The notes: generated by a model from the sequence alone, not told the origin. 64,000 bases of DNA from Oenanthe sinensis (GCA_028671895.1 CM053796.1:28084860-28148859), one strand, 5' to 3'; positions 1-12,258 are shown, counted from the first letter of the stretch. Numbers and translations: made by a program.

Positions 1-385
1 CGACTAGGATCGTGGTCGAACAAATGACCAGGAATCCTCTACGACTAGAGTCTGGATTCTCACCACAAACGACTAGGATCCTGGTCGAACAAACGACCAG
101 GAATCCTCAACGGCTAAAAGTCAATTAATGGCCCAAATTCGACTAAGAGTCCACATCGACTAGGAGTCTCATTCAACCAGAAGCCAAATGATGGTCCAAA
201 AACGACTACGATCTTGGTCAAAAATCGACCAGGAAACTTGTTCGACCATGACTCCAAGGAAGCCCATAATCGACTAGGATCCTGGTCGAAAATCGACCAG
301 GAACCCTGCTCGACCAGGGTTCCCAAAGAAGCCTAGAAACAACCAGGATTCTGGTCGAATTCGACTAGGATTCCTGCTCGAAAAT
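1..385. repeat. Degenerate tandem array of self-complementary motif
   Basis: The stretch repeats variants of CGACTAGGATCCTGGTCGA and its partial complement CGACCAGGAATCCT, spaced irregularly. Many neighbouring copies can pair. At 280-302, TCCTGGTCGA and TCGACCAGGA form a ten-base stem around a three-base loop. No coding potential is convincing. Because it sits directly before the 63-bp array and an LTR, I infer that it belongs to the 3' untranslated part of a Tat-like Ty3 retrotransposon. Confidence 0.75.
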
Positions 386-424
386 AACTTAGAAAAATGC
401 TAAAAACCATTAAAAATGATTTAA

Positions 425-985
425 ATAACAAATAAATAAAGGAAAATTCTATATAAATAAAGGAAAATTCTTAGAAAAATACTTGTGGGTACAAATAAAT
501 TATGGAAAATTCTCTATAAATAGAGGAAAATTCCTAGAAAAATACATATGGGTACAAATAAATTATGGAAAAGTCTCTATAAATAGAGAAAAAATCCTTG
601 AAAAATATCTGTGGGTACAAATAAATTATGGAAAATTCTCTATAAATAGAGGAAAATTCCTAGAAAAATACATGTGGGTACAAATAAATTATGGAAAATT
701 CTCTATAAATAGAGGAAAATTCCTAGAAAAATACTTATGGGTATAAATAAATTATGGAAAATTCTCTATAAATAGAGAAAAATTCCTAGAAAAATACCTG
801 TGGGTATAAATAAATTATAAAAAAATCTCTATAAATCGAGGAAAATTCCTATAAAAACACTTGTGGGTACAAATAAATTATGGAAAATTCCCTATAAATA
901 TAGGAAAATTCGTAGAAAAATACATGTTGGTACAAATAAATTAAGAGAAATTTCCCTACAAATAAAGGAAAAATCCATAAAAACC
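425..985. repeat. 63-bp tandem repeat array, about nine copies
   Basis: Units contain AAATTATGGAAAATTC, then CTATAAATAGAGG, then a GAAAAATAC/TGTGGGTAC segment, and recur every 63 bases with point changes and decay towards the right. Since 63 is divisible by three, one frame stays open across several copies and gives a false 87-residue repeat protein at 483-746. Tandem repeats just before the 3' LTR are a known habit of the Tat/Ogre lineage, and this position fits. Confidence 0.85.
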
Positions 986-1087
986 CACGAGGACAAGATA
1001 GATCTTGGCAATACATGGAAAACTACAAAGACTGACTTCAAGGACAAAGTCTATGCACCTTAACTTCTACAAAGTGTTGCACACTTT

Positions 1088-1560
1088 ACAGAAGTTGGGG
1101 GGCAAATGCTATGGGCTAAAAATAAGCTCTATAGACACAATTAATGTAGCATTAATTAGACCTGGTTTGGTCCAAAAGGGAGGCCCAATTAATGAGGTTT
1201 AAAACCCTAATTATTAAATAATTTCATAATTAATTAATTAGCTAAAGATACAACTAATTAATTATGTCAATCTACAAGGAAACATATTTCTACATGAAAA
1301 CTACTTTTATCGCAAGAAAGATCCAGAATCCTTCTAGAAAGTGCTTTATCCATCAAGGTTTCTAAACCTACTCTAATTCTTAGATCTCTACGTCTATATA
1401 AAGGGTCTAACCCCTCATTCTTAGAACTATGTCTGACTTGATTCTCATACGAACCGGAATACATAGGCATCTTATTAGGGCAGATTTAAGCTATGAAACA
1501 CAAGTGCAGCCATTAAAACTCGATAAGCTCCGACATACATCACAATTAATACACCCTAGT
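1088..1560 (+). mobile_element. Polypurine tract and 3' LTR of a Tat-like Ty3 element
   Basis: A purine-rich tract (AGAAGTTGGGGGGCAAA) ends at 1106 and is followed at 1107 by TGCTATGGGC, the expected TG start of an LTR. A TATA-like CTATATAAAGGG lies near 1394, followed by CTAACCCCTC, a layout typical of Tat LTR promoters. The right edge is uncertain; the sequence loses LTR character near 1540-1560. No internal coding region is in the window, so the element extends off the left edge. Confidence 0.6.
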
Positions 1561-2217
1561 TTTTAATCCACAACACTAAACATGACAATTAAGTTAATAT
1601 AAATATACATCATTATAAAAATCATCTTTAAAAATAAATATTTTACAGAAAAATTAACAAATTAAATAGGAGAAAATTTACTAAATCTCTAACAAATAAA
1701 CGAGTGTTTTCATGTTTAAATAATAATAAATTTTTCTAAATTGATTGACTTAAAATGATTATAAAATTAATATTGAAAGAGTATTTAATATTAAGGATTT
1801 AGGGTTTTATAATTTAATTTTTCAAAAATTTATTTTTTTACAAATTATTATAATGTATTAATTTTAAATACTTCAACCTAATTATCTGGGAATTAAAAAT
1901 TTTGAATCCACTTTTATGAAGAAAACTATTTAAGTAGAGTAGTTTATTTTAGAGATATGAGAGACTATGTGCATACTGCTTGAAGTTTATTATTCTACAA
2001 ATATATTATGCAATTATTTAACATATATTATGGAATTTGTAATTAAAAAGTGATATTTATTGAAAGTTTTATAAAACAAATTCACCAAAAATAACATCTC
2101 ATTTTATCATATTATTTATGTTTAAGCTATAACTAATATAAAAACATGAATATTTTTTTATAAATTTTATTTATTTTATTTATTATTGTATATTATGTTA
2201 ACTCAAGTCTCAAGATA

Positions 2218-2438
2218 CTCCCTCCGTGTTTTAATAAATCACTTTAAATTTTGACATACACTTTTAAGTGTTTTGACTGTATAATAAAAATTATAATTTT
2301 TAAAATTTCTTTTTTTAAATTAATATAACTTTTTTTGAATTAAAATATGTCATTTATATCTTAATTTAAAAAATATTAAAAATAATATTTTTTAGTATGC
2401 CGAGTCAAAGTGTGTGTCAAAGCAACTTTGGGTGGGAG
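2218..2438. mobile_element. Stowaway-like MITE
   Basis: The left end is TA followed by CTCCCTCCGTG and the right end is the complementary GGTGGGAG. The subterminal parts are also complementary (ACTTTAAATTTTGACA on the left, TGTCAAAGCAACTTT on the right). It is short, AT-rich and has no ORF. The right TA target base pair has become TT. Confidence 0.65.
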
Positions 2439-2619
2439 TTGCTCAAGTGAGAATAGGAACCTTAATCAAACAGAGTTACACAAACATCAGTTTTAACTTC
2501 GTAGTCCGCGAAGAAGGTACATAAAAAGAAACGATGAGTAGCATCGAGTCTTGATAACCAAGAGACTAAAACCAGCATTTGACCATACAGCAGGATGGTT
2601 TAAGTTGTGCAATCACCAA

Positions 2620-2720
2620 AACAGACTCCTCCAAATGGATAAATTGCAAACTTGAATGTTGTCATTGCTTCTGTTAACTCTATAATAACTACAAAGTTTT
2701 AAAAGTTTTCTAAATGAGAC
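2620..2720. repeat. Dispersed repeat, copy 1 (see 14368-14460)
   Basis: About 95 bases starting CTCCAAATGGATAAATTGCA match 14368-14460 closely, with a few small indels. The flanks differ. The family is not recognised. Confidence 0.6.
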
Positions 2721-2779
2721 GATCAATCATTAAAAGTAAATAATCTAACACATTCTAAAAATGGGGACAGAGGGACGAT

Positions 2780-5290
2780 CAAAGAAACATAGACCGACAG
2801 TGAGCGAAAGGCTTATATACGGATATAAAACAATGTAAAGAGTACAGAGGTTAGACATGCTGATAATATGAATATAAACTGAATGGTGAAATAATGAGTG
2901 ATGACAACAATGAACGAAGATGAAATTTTAAGGATACTTAAATGCACAATATGAACATATATACTTGTATTCTTATAAAAAAAATAAACTTATTCTTCCA
3001 AAATATATTCTTACCACTTATAAATTATACTCAAAATCATTTAGCTGAAAGTCAATATACTTACTGATATGGGAGACAATCATACACTTACATGATGTCT
3101 TACATTTCGGTTCTCCAGAATATATAGTCATCAAAACTTACAGGGGCTTGCATAAAACAAATCAAATGCTACCCAAAATCTTACAGATGTTTGCATGGTA
3201 CAAAACACAATGCTACCCAAATTGTCAAAACACACATACACAATAGTCATGACTCAACGTGTCTCATAACTCCGGCGACACGCCCATACAATTTAAATAC
3301 ACCGTATAAGTGGTGCTAAAGCATGAGATTATCCACTCATGACGGATTCTTACAATATCTCCCAAATCATAAATATATCACAAAAGACCTGAAAATATCT
3401 TACTCAAAATATCCACGCCAAATATCATACAATATAGATTATTACAAATAATAATCAGAACTGACCAGTCAGAAAAACTATCAATTTACTCTATCAAGAT
3501 GACCTCAAATGAAAGAGTGTAGAACATGAAACTTGTAGACGGTTCAAAGATATTTCCAGAATGATAAAGTTTGTAAAAAACGGATAAGTAACGAATGCAA
3601 AAACTAAACAAATATGAGCTATTAGAACAGAATCAACACCTGATCACAATAGTATTTTGAGATTTATGATACCAAGATCACGGAATTTGACCGCGGAATG
3701 TCAATAAAAAATGAAGAACTCAGAAAGACCTTTTCAAAATGATATTATACATGAATATTGAATAAATATTCAATTTACTATGAATTTTTGAAGTTACAGC
3801 AAAACAATTACAATAACCAACCAGATTACACAAAAGACAAATTTCGATATGCTTGTAAGCAGAATTTCAGAAAACATAAAAAATGAAAATTGTAGATAAT
3901 TGAAATACCTTTCTAGGAACAGTAAGATCATAACAATCCGATAAATAACGAAGGAGATACGAATTTAACAAGAATCAGAATGGATACAAACTATTCACAA
4001 TATACATACGATTTTGAATCACAAAACGAGAACAAAGAAATAATTACGAACACAAAGAGAGTATAGTGAAGATATCCGTACATTAACAATACGACAACAA
4101 AAAGAGTGTGTAGAAATATCCATACCTTGGAACTCAAAGAATACGAATGAATCTCAAGAAATTTAGATGCTCCAATTACACGAACTCTAGTTCAACACCA
4201 TAACTCATCCTCTTAAATCTTTCCTCCAATTCTTCTTCTTCTTTTTTTTTTCTCTCTCTCTCTCTTTCTCTTTTTTCTTTTTCTCCATGGCTGCCCAACT
4301 ATTCTTACATATCTATTCTTTTTCTAAACCCTAACTCCAATTCTTTTTCCTTTTCTTTTTTATCTATTTTTTTTCTCTATTTTTATTTTTCATGTTGACT
4401 AAAATACCTTCTAAAATATTATGGAAAGGTCTCAGAATCCTCTATTTTGTGTTTTTTCATTTGGATTCATATTAATAAAGTTAATTGGCTTTCTTTAGAA
4501 TTGGTCAAGTATGATTGTGTTTTGTATAGTCTAATTTGTATGATATTTGGGTTGGTAATATTCGAGTAAGTTATTTTCGATTAAGTTGTGATATATGTAT
4601 TATTATTAGACTTCTTTTCGAATAAGTTTTATGTTAGACTTACATAGGTTATTTGTGATTATTTTTTGATTTGGGAGACATTGCAAAACTCCGTCATGAG
4701 TTGAGAGAATCTTGTGTTTGGCACCACCTATACGGTATATTTAAATAGTATGGCGTGTCACCGGAGTTATGGGACACGTAGAGTCATGACTATTGTGTAT
4801 GTATATTTTGGCATTTGGGTAGCATTATTTTTTGTGTCGTGCAAGTCTCTGTAAGATTTTGGGTAGCATTTGATTTGTTCTATACAAGCCCTTGTAAGTT
4901 TTGATGTCTAGATATTCTGGAGAACCGAAATGTAGGACATCCTATAAGTGTAAGATTTTCTCTCATATCTGTAAGTAAGTTCACTTTTGATTTATTTGAT
5001 ATTATTATTAGTAAGTGCTAAGAATATGTATAAGAGTAAGAACATTTATGATTAAAAAGTATGTATGTTGGAACTGTAAGATAAGTATCTATCGTGTTTT
5101 TTTATTTGTTTATATTGTGAGTTAAGTATGACCAGTATCTTTAGTCTTTTTCGATCTGTTTCATCATTCTTTTTTCAGATATTTTATTTGTTCATATTGT
5201 CATCGTTCTAACTCTTGTACTATTTGCATAATTTTATATCCGTATATGAGCCTTTCGCTCACTACCGGTCTATGTTTCTTTTATTTTCGC
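2780..5290. repeat. Large imperfect inverted repeat of LTR-like sequence
   Basis: The left arm (about 2780-3520) is the reverse complement of the right arm (about 4455-5285). Matching blocks include AAAGAAACATAGACCG with GTGAGCGAAAGGCT near 2785, TTACATTTCGGTTCTCCAGA near 3103, CAAATCAAATGCTACCCAAA near 3160 and CACAATAGTCATGACTC near 3240. All recur in inverse order on the right. The arms have diverged noticeably. The spacer of about 930 bp holds repeated 'atgaaa(a/c)ttgtaga' phrases and a long pyrimidine tract. I infer two LTRs or solo LTRs in opposite orientation, probably Ty3 type. No ORF is present. Confidence 0.75.
4215..4392 (+). repeat. Pyrimidine-rich low-complexity tract
   Basis: TTCTTCTTCTT, runs of T, (TC)n and TTTCTCTTTTTTC blocks are broken only by short mixed sequence. 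It lies in the loop of the large inverted repeat. Nothing coding is seen. Confidence 0.8.
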
Positions 5291-5599
5291 CGGCAGGTTA
5301 GGTGGGCTACTTTGTGGGTAGAGTGCGAGTTGTGAAATTTGGAGACCTTAGTTGTATTTTTAATTTATATATTTTAAGATGCTGGATATTGAGCTGTTGT
5401 AACTTTTTATTGGATTTTTGAAGAATTTTATTTAAGTGAATAATTCGGGATTTTAAAATATTTGCATTGTAAGAAACATTATCCAGCGCAGTAGCAATCG
5501 AGTAGTCACAATAATTAAACCCAAAGTTAATTCCACAAGTGACAGAATTTTTTAAAATAAAATTGTGTCATTAGTAGACCTAGAAAATATAGGTTTGGA

Positions 5600-6400
5600 T
5601 CTGAATAACCGAACCGAATATAGACTTCGTATTCGAACTTGATAATTCAAAATTTAACCGAATCCGAAATAATTTGATTCAAACCGATATCATTTCAATA
5701 CAGTCAAATCCGATAATGATACGAAACTCGATTTGATCTAATTTGAAAATTATCCAGAACCAAACTTTTAACCGAAAATAATCTGAAATACTACATCTAA
5801 TAATGACCCGAAACCGATCAAATCAGAATAAAGAATTATCCAAACTGAATAAAACTCGAACCAAATTATAGACCCTAAGTACCCCCAAACATACAATCTT
5901 ATGATTTCTCACAATTCACAAGTATATTATACACTAGCTTATATATAATCCATGTGTATAATACATGTATTCATAAAATAAAATATTAAATAATTAATAA
6001 TGATATTAATTTTGAATTTGATAGAAAGTTAAAAAAATGAATACAATTTCATATTTTAAAAATAATTATATATTATATATGCACATATTTATTTTATATT
6101 TTCATTTGGCCCTCAAGATCCGAAAAAATTTCGAACTAAATGTAATCCAATTTTTACCTGAAATTCATTTGATTCTAATATGAATTTGACCCAAATTGAA
6201 GTCGTCCCGATCTAGAACTGAAACTAATCAAATTATGCAAAATTGAAATTAGATTTAAACCGAATCAGATCCGATTATAACCATATATAAATATACCATA
6301 ATTGAAAGTTGATCTAATCCGAACCGTATATAAATATATTATAACCGAAAGTCGATCCGAAACTGAACTATCTACCTGAAAAATTCTAGTCACTAGAACA
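5600..6400. repeat. Degenerate 'gaaccgaat / ccgatccgaa' type repeat
   Basis: Many short variants of CCGAACCGAA, AATCCGAA and GATCCGAAACTGAA lie at both ends of an AT-rich core. This composition is typical of decayed non-autonomous hAT-like elements in plants, and relatives occur at 15122-15698 and 53200-54262. Clear terminal repeats and a target-site duplication are not visible, so the class is tentative. Confidence 0.4.
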
Positions 6401-8182
6401 AAATTTACATCTCAAAAACTGAATCTCTAGAATTAAAAAGTCAATGTAAGGAATTGGTTATATGTTTTACTCCATAAAGTTACTAATGATCTCTTGAATT
6501 TTTATCTAACTCTAGGTCTACTATTATTTTCCTAAATTAAACACTTGATCTGTTATTTTCTTGTAGTTATATAGCTTGAAAATAATCACATTAACCTCTC
6601 TAATTTAGGCGGGGCTGAAAAGATATATATACTGTTATTTTGGAAGTTAGGAGAGGCTTTAGTATCAACTATCACTGGCCTTTGGAAATACCCACTCCTG
6701 TCCTCTCAAATCTTCGACTATGAGAGGAATTCCTTCTGAATTATAAATATGAGGAAAGTAGACCCAACTTCATGCTGGCGGTTAACACCTCTTCAAACAA
6801 AGGTGAAATTACACAGTCGAGATTTGTTGTAGCTGTTCATTATCTTAGGCCAGTACTGTGGAAGTAACTGGTTTCGACCTTGTGGCCATCTATTGCAGGT
6901 TCAAACTTGGCCAGATAAGTCGAATCCATTAGAAAAATTAATGAAATAGTACTGATCAATTTTCAACCGTACCGATGGAAGCATTGAAGAGAAAGACATC
7001 AAAGGAACACACGATCTGTTAAAATTACAATTCTACTTTTAGTGAGGATAGTGAACACCATCATCCTACCTGGTTATAACTTGAGAAATGTTTTTCCACC
7101 TAATGACCCTGTTCTTAAGAGATGTGTTGACTCTATGGATGACTACTCAGATCAGCAACATCACAAGAAAAATACATCCATTGATCTATATCTATGAATA
7201 CTAAGTAGCATTACCTCTATTAAGATATAGAATGCACCCACTCTGTGTTGCAGCAGTCTAATAAGCAAAAGGAACTACACCTATATCACAAGAAAAATGC
7301 ATCCATTGATCTATATCTATGAATAATAAGTAGCAAAGATATAGAATGCACCCACCCTGTGTTGGGCAGTCTAATAAGCAAAACGAACTACACAGTTATA
7401 CAGACTAAGAACGTCCATAAATAATTATACAGTTCAATGAGAAAATCTTAGGCAGATATTATGAGACATCATTAAAACTACATCTTCCTTCCTAATATCA
7501 GTGTCACCCGAAACATCTGTTTGTACTAAGTTATCATGTAATTGTGATTGCTGAGATAATAATATACCCCAAAAATGTTTTTCGCAAACAAGGATTTTGA
7601 CTGAAACAAGAATTTCTATTAATTATGAATTTAATCTCCATTCGTGTTTAATGCAGTAATGCTATTTATAACGTTGTTCATGCATATACCCATACAAGTA
7701 ATCCTGTAGTAATGTACCATAACCCCTAACCAACTCAATATATTCGGCTACGACCTTTATTAAACCACCTAAATTTTCGCACTAAATGTATCGGTTTCAT
7801 TTAGTCCAAAAAGGATTTTGTCGACCCATGTGCATCCTTACCTCAAAGTAGCAAACCATGGAAAGCATCAAAACTTGGTATTAAAACAAGTTGAACGGAC
7901 AATCAAATCAGTTCCCCCTTCATTTTTCAACATAAAAACATCAAGAGCATCTGGAAAGGCATTACTGTAGGGGAGGGGGGTGAAAACCCCAACTGCCACA
8001 GCTTGCCAGTTTGAAAGGATAAAAGATACAAAGTAATATAGGAAGATAATGTTTCATCCTCAGATTATTGGAAAAACCCTAACATCAAGCAGTTTTAGAG
8101 AGAGTTTTTATTTGGAAAGAAACAAGCATTCAGTTATTACGGTAACTCGAATCACCATAGCTCAGTGAACCATTGTGTTTGG
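6401..8182. other. Intergenic stretch with a local tandem duplication
   Basis: No convincing coding region. A block starting CACAAGAAAAATACATCC at 7162 is repeated from 7287 to about 7395 with a small internal deletion. The rest is AT-rich unique-looking sequence that could include 3' flank of the minus-strand CCCH gene, which ends at 8183. Confidence 0.6.
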
Positions 8183-9653
8183 CTAGTTATTATCCGGTAA
8201 ACTGTAACCATCAGGCCAATCACCATAATTTCCACTAATCTTCCTAGGAGGGGCAGTTTCTTTAGAAGGACCTCCGCTATTTGAAGGATGTTCGATGTTC
8301 TTTATTGAAATAGATGTATTCATTGTCAGACCCCTGGGAGCTAGGTGGCGTCACTAACTCTGATAATAAGACATGAACCAATCAGACAGTTAAGAGTACC
8401 ATAATCAAATAATGGTTACTTCATTGAGTATAAAAACACCATAATCAAATAATGGTTACTTCATTGAGTATAAAAACACCATAATCAAATAATGGTTACT
8501 TCACTGAGTATAAAAACAATGCCTGGTGTTTCAGTGTATGCGGAGAGAGTTAGCATATTACACAATACACAGTACAGGAGTTATCATAATTCAACTATAT
8601 ATCCATGTAACTGGTAAAGTTAGTCAAGGACTTCCACACTGTACATCATAATATAGTTTTTATTGTAAACTATGGAGTGGTTGTCTCCTACTGTAACAGT
8701 AATCTAAAATTAATAATTCAGCTGAAGGAAAAATGATTCAGCAAAAAGAGGAATTAAGCATTAATTTAAAGATAAACGTAAACACCGTTTTTTGACAGTA
8801 TCTATGCAGTAACATGTCAGCACATATATTAGTAGCATGATATTATATGCCACCAGGGGTAGTAAGAAGACATATATTATCTACATACTGGAGCAAGAAA
8901 AGAAATAGCACAATAACAATAGAGTAGAATAGAGCAAACAACGAACACATACCTGATTGCCCATGAGCATTGTAACAGCTCCCGTTGAAAGGGCACTCAC
9001 CTGTGCACACCCAATAGGCGCACAGCTTCGTCTTCAGACATGCAGGCTTTTTGTTTCTGTTAACTAGCAAAGCATCAGAACAGGTCAAATGCTTATTCAG
9101 TCTAGTTTTCCCAGTATCATTTGTCTGCTCCAACATCTGTTCTGTAGGTGCAAAGCTTGGTGCAGATATATTCATAGGAAGGTGCATTGACATCTCAGTG
9201 TTATTTGGAATTTGACGTATGAAGTTGCACGTTTCCCCAAATGGGCATTCTTGATCCAAACTGAAATACCTGCAAAATTTCATAGCACGATTTATTCTTT
9301 GATCATGGACATATTCTTTCCGATTTGGGGGGGGGGGGGGCTCATGCAGATCTCCCAAGCCATGAGCAAAGGTACATTTCTCGCCATTTGAGCAATTACC
9401 ACCCATGTGTTTCACACACAAGCGAGTCTTGTAGAAGATATTGCAAGTTCCCTTATTTACTAGAGCATGTTGTTGGGACTGTCTTTTCCTTGGATTCATG
9501 GGTATGAAAGCAGCAGAATTTATGTGTGGTCATCATGGCTCCTTGGTCTTTTGAAGGGGGAGCGGGCCCATACTGAGATTCCGAACCAGAATATTGCTTT
9601 CCTGGTGGATCTCTTGGCTTGGAGCTACCAACATTTCCAGCAGGGTAACTCAT
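8183..9653 (-). CDS. Zinc finger CCCH protein (C3H39-like), probably damaged
   Basis: Predicted exons on the minus strand are 9653-8953 and 8340-8183, with donor CAG|GTATGTG and acceptor CCTAG. From the ATG at 9499 the spliced frame gives 234 residues. It has three CCCH fingers: C28-C36-C42-H46, C76-C85-C91-R95 and C160-C169-C175-H179. Finger 2 has Arg where His should bind zinc. The last exon ends with a KISxxYGDW-type tail, which I recall from C3H39-like plant proteins that bind RNA. A better N terminus starts at 9653 (MSYPAGNVG) but is in another frame; the switch must fall near 9520-9530, so a one-base indel is likely. Either translation starts at 9499 or the gene is a recent pseudogene. 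Confidence 0.7.
8398..8517. repeat. Three-copy 40-bp tandem repeat inside the CCCH intron
   Basis: ACCATAATCAAATAATGG plus TTACTTCATTGAGTATAAAA recurs at 8398, 8438 and 8478 with only one visible base change. It lies in the predicted intron 8341-8952 of the CCCH gene. Confidence 0.95.
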
Positions 9654-10112
9654 GCTGTTCTCAAATAGGAAAGATGCTTAATATTACTAGTTCTGCTGTC
9701 GGTATACAAAAAACACGTAAAAGGTAATTGTTTAATTTTTGTTACACGTACATTGTGTACTTATAACTGTAATTAAAATGGTAATTTTTTCCAATGCTAT
9801 TCTAACAAACAATAATAAAAATAACTCATGGCTAACAAGAATAATCTCGAGGCTGCTCAAGAGGATTGACATTTACTGACATAAATCTAGATCTGTTTGA
9901 ATAGGACTTTTTCTAATACAAAAAATATACGATAAAGTTTTGAGTATGAAATATAGAAAAATCATACTAGATCTCCAATGTGATTGAGCTTGACAAGAGC
10001 AGAACTTGTTGCCTTGATAAGAAACTCATACTTAAAACTGTTAAATGTGATATAAAGTTATATTACAAATGTTGTTATTCGGAACGAAACTCGAATTCTA
10101 ATGTAAAAAGGT
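9654..10112. other. Upstream flank of the CCCH gene, nothing recognised
   Basis: This is the likely promoter and 5' UTR side of the minus-strand CCCH gene. It is AT-rich. No clear TATA box can be singled out and no other gene is seen. Confidence 0.5.
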
Positions 10113-10835
10113 TAATAAGGTTAAGAAGATGTACAAATGAACCGATTTGGGAAAAATCTAGCTCCAAGGTATTTTTCTGATGAATTGGATCTATGCAGGA
10201 ATACTTGGAATTAATTAAAAAAACAGAATTAATCAGACAATTCAAGATTCGGCCTAAAAATGGCCAAGGCAGAACTAAAAATTAGAACAATTTTATGAAT
10301 TAGAAATAATATTTATCTACATCCGATTAATACTTTAAAATAATCGCTACAAGGTTAAGAAGGTATAAATGCCCTAATTTGAGAATATTCAGGCTTCAAG
10401 GTGTTTTTTGAAGATCAAATCTACGCGGAAAAATTGGAATTGACAAGAAATCTAAAAAATAGAAAGTATTGAGACAAATCAGCCAAAAATTGTAAGCAGA
10501 AACATTAATATAAAAATTTTATTACGAAAAGAAAACAAATAAACTACATCCGGTTGATCCTTTCGATTTACCAATCAATCAATAGAAGGGTAAAAAGGTT
10601 AAAAAATGCCTCAATTCGTGTATAATCCGGCACCAAAGTGGTTTTTTAAAAATAGAATCTGTGGGAAAGATAGAAATTGATCGGAAATCAAAAAAATCAG
10701 AGTTAATCACAAAAAACAGCCAAAAATTGCCGTAGGCAGAATTAATAATAAAATATTTCTATAAAATTAGATATAATATCAAAGTACATCTGATTTATCC
10801 TTCCAATTACCCAATTAATCATGGATCTTGGTCAA
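10113..10835. repeat. Degenerate tandem repeat, about 237-bp period, three copies
   Basis: Copies start near 10117, 10351 and 10590. Each runs through the same marks in order: GGTTAAGAAG, a 'ggcttcaaggtgtttttt' block, 'aatctacgcgg', 'ttggaattga', 'cagccaaaaattg', 'ggcagaa', then 'tacatccgattaatcctt'. Copies have diverged heavily by substitution and small indels. No ORF spans it. The family is not recognised. Confidence 0.75.
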
Positions 10836-12109
10836 GAAAGATGAGTAGATCAAGTATCTTAGTGGGAATAAAAAAATTAGAGATTTACAAGCAAGTAAAA
10901 CAGAACAAACCTTATTGTTGATCAAAGTAATCCCAAGGCTTAGGAAAGAATTCTCAGAAATGGTCCAAAAGAGCAGCTTAGTAGAGAAATCCTTGAATAG
11001 CCATTTTATAGTAATGGAAAATATTTTGTCACGAGAATTTGAGAGTATGAAATTTTTTGGTTCCGGTTTAGAATCGTTTTTACTTTTTACCTTTAATTAA
11101 AAATAACATTAAATCTTCGACCAACTACCTTTTGTTAGAAATTAAACATAGTAATTTATATAAAGATTCTACATATTATGCCATTGGGGAACCCTTGCAA
11201 ATTGATAAGTAACTATCATCTGGATTTTCATTAGAGGATATAAGATGTATAGGTCATTCTTGGTATAAAATTAGCTAATATGATATTCTAATCACAATTA
11301 ATACAATTTCCTTTTACGAATTGGAACAAAAGATATATATTCTACATATATCTGATTTTATTTGCAGGTACTTTTCGGGTTTTAAGAATCAATTATTTTT
11401 CTTTTGAAGTTATATTTTAGAAGATTCTCGTCAAACTGGTTGGGGCCATAGAAATGTAAATTAGCCCAGAAATATATCTCCATGTTATGGGCAATAAAAT
11501 TGAGCTGTAGCCTGAGCTTCAGCCTTCAGGGATTCATGTTATGAAATTCGCTAGTCTTCCCACTTTATTTGTACCTATTTCCTAACAGCAATGTACATGA
11601 AGAGTTTATACTACTTGAATATCAAACATGGTGTGTTAGAAAAATATTTTCGCACTTAAACTTTTAATTCAGAACATTAATAAAGGATAATTTAATTTAA
11701 TAAACAATAGATATATTTAATATACGAGTCATAAAATTTAAAAAATTTATAATGTGTTACTATTAGTTAATGTTCACTGGTATTTAAGAGATCATTTAAT
11801 TAGGTGATAAAATGGCTAATTGGTATGATCGACTCAATAAACTTACACATAACTTACTATATAAAGTGATTAAATCTAAAAACTTTTCACTGCCGTTAAA
11901 TATCTTTTGACTTTTAACGGTGTTCCGTTAAATCTTTACTGATCAATTACCACATTGATTTATTGACTCGTTAATATTTAAATCTGATCCAAAAACTTAA
12001 GCAGGTCATTATAATTCATCCTCAATATCAAATATAAACCTAATTAAAATCTAAAGTTACATATTACACTTTATTAACATAACAATTTAATCTATGTTCG
12101 TCCCACCAC
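10836..12109. other. AT-rich intergenic DNA
   Basis: No supported gene. Short open frames here look random. Poly-purine and AT-rich tracts dominate. Confidence 0.6.
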
Positions 12110-12110
12110 A

Positions 12111-12258
12111 CCTCCCGACTCCTTCATTACTCCTCGCCACAGTCGGCGTCGCGATAGCCTGCCACCACAAAACCCGTCCCACCACCTCCCGACTCCTTCC
12201 TTGCTACTCGCCATAGTCGGCGCCGCGATAGCCTGCCACCACAAAACCCTAACCCCAG
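12111..12258. repeat. Two-copy 74-bp GC-rich tandem repeat
   Basis: CCTCCCGACTCCTTC followed by CGCCACAGTCGGCG and CGCGATAGCCTGCCACCACA occurs at 12111 and again at 12185 with a few changes. It is a small GC-rich island in AT-rich surroundings. Open frames exist on both strands but match no family I recognise. Confidence 0.85.

Noticed and set aside
483..746. 87-residue open frame with 21-residue repeats
   Set aside because: It is the translation of a 63-bp tandem DNA repeat; the frame is open only because 63 is a multiple of three.
1..985. CRISPR-like array
   Set aside because: Repeats are contiguous without unique spacers, and the window is plant nuclear DNA; a retrotransposon 3' UTR explains them.
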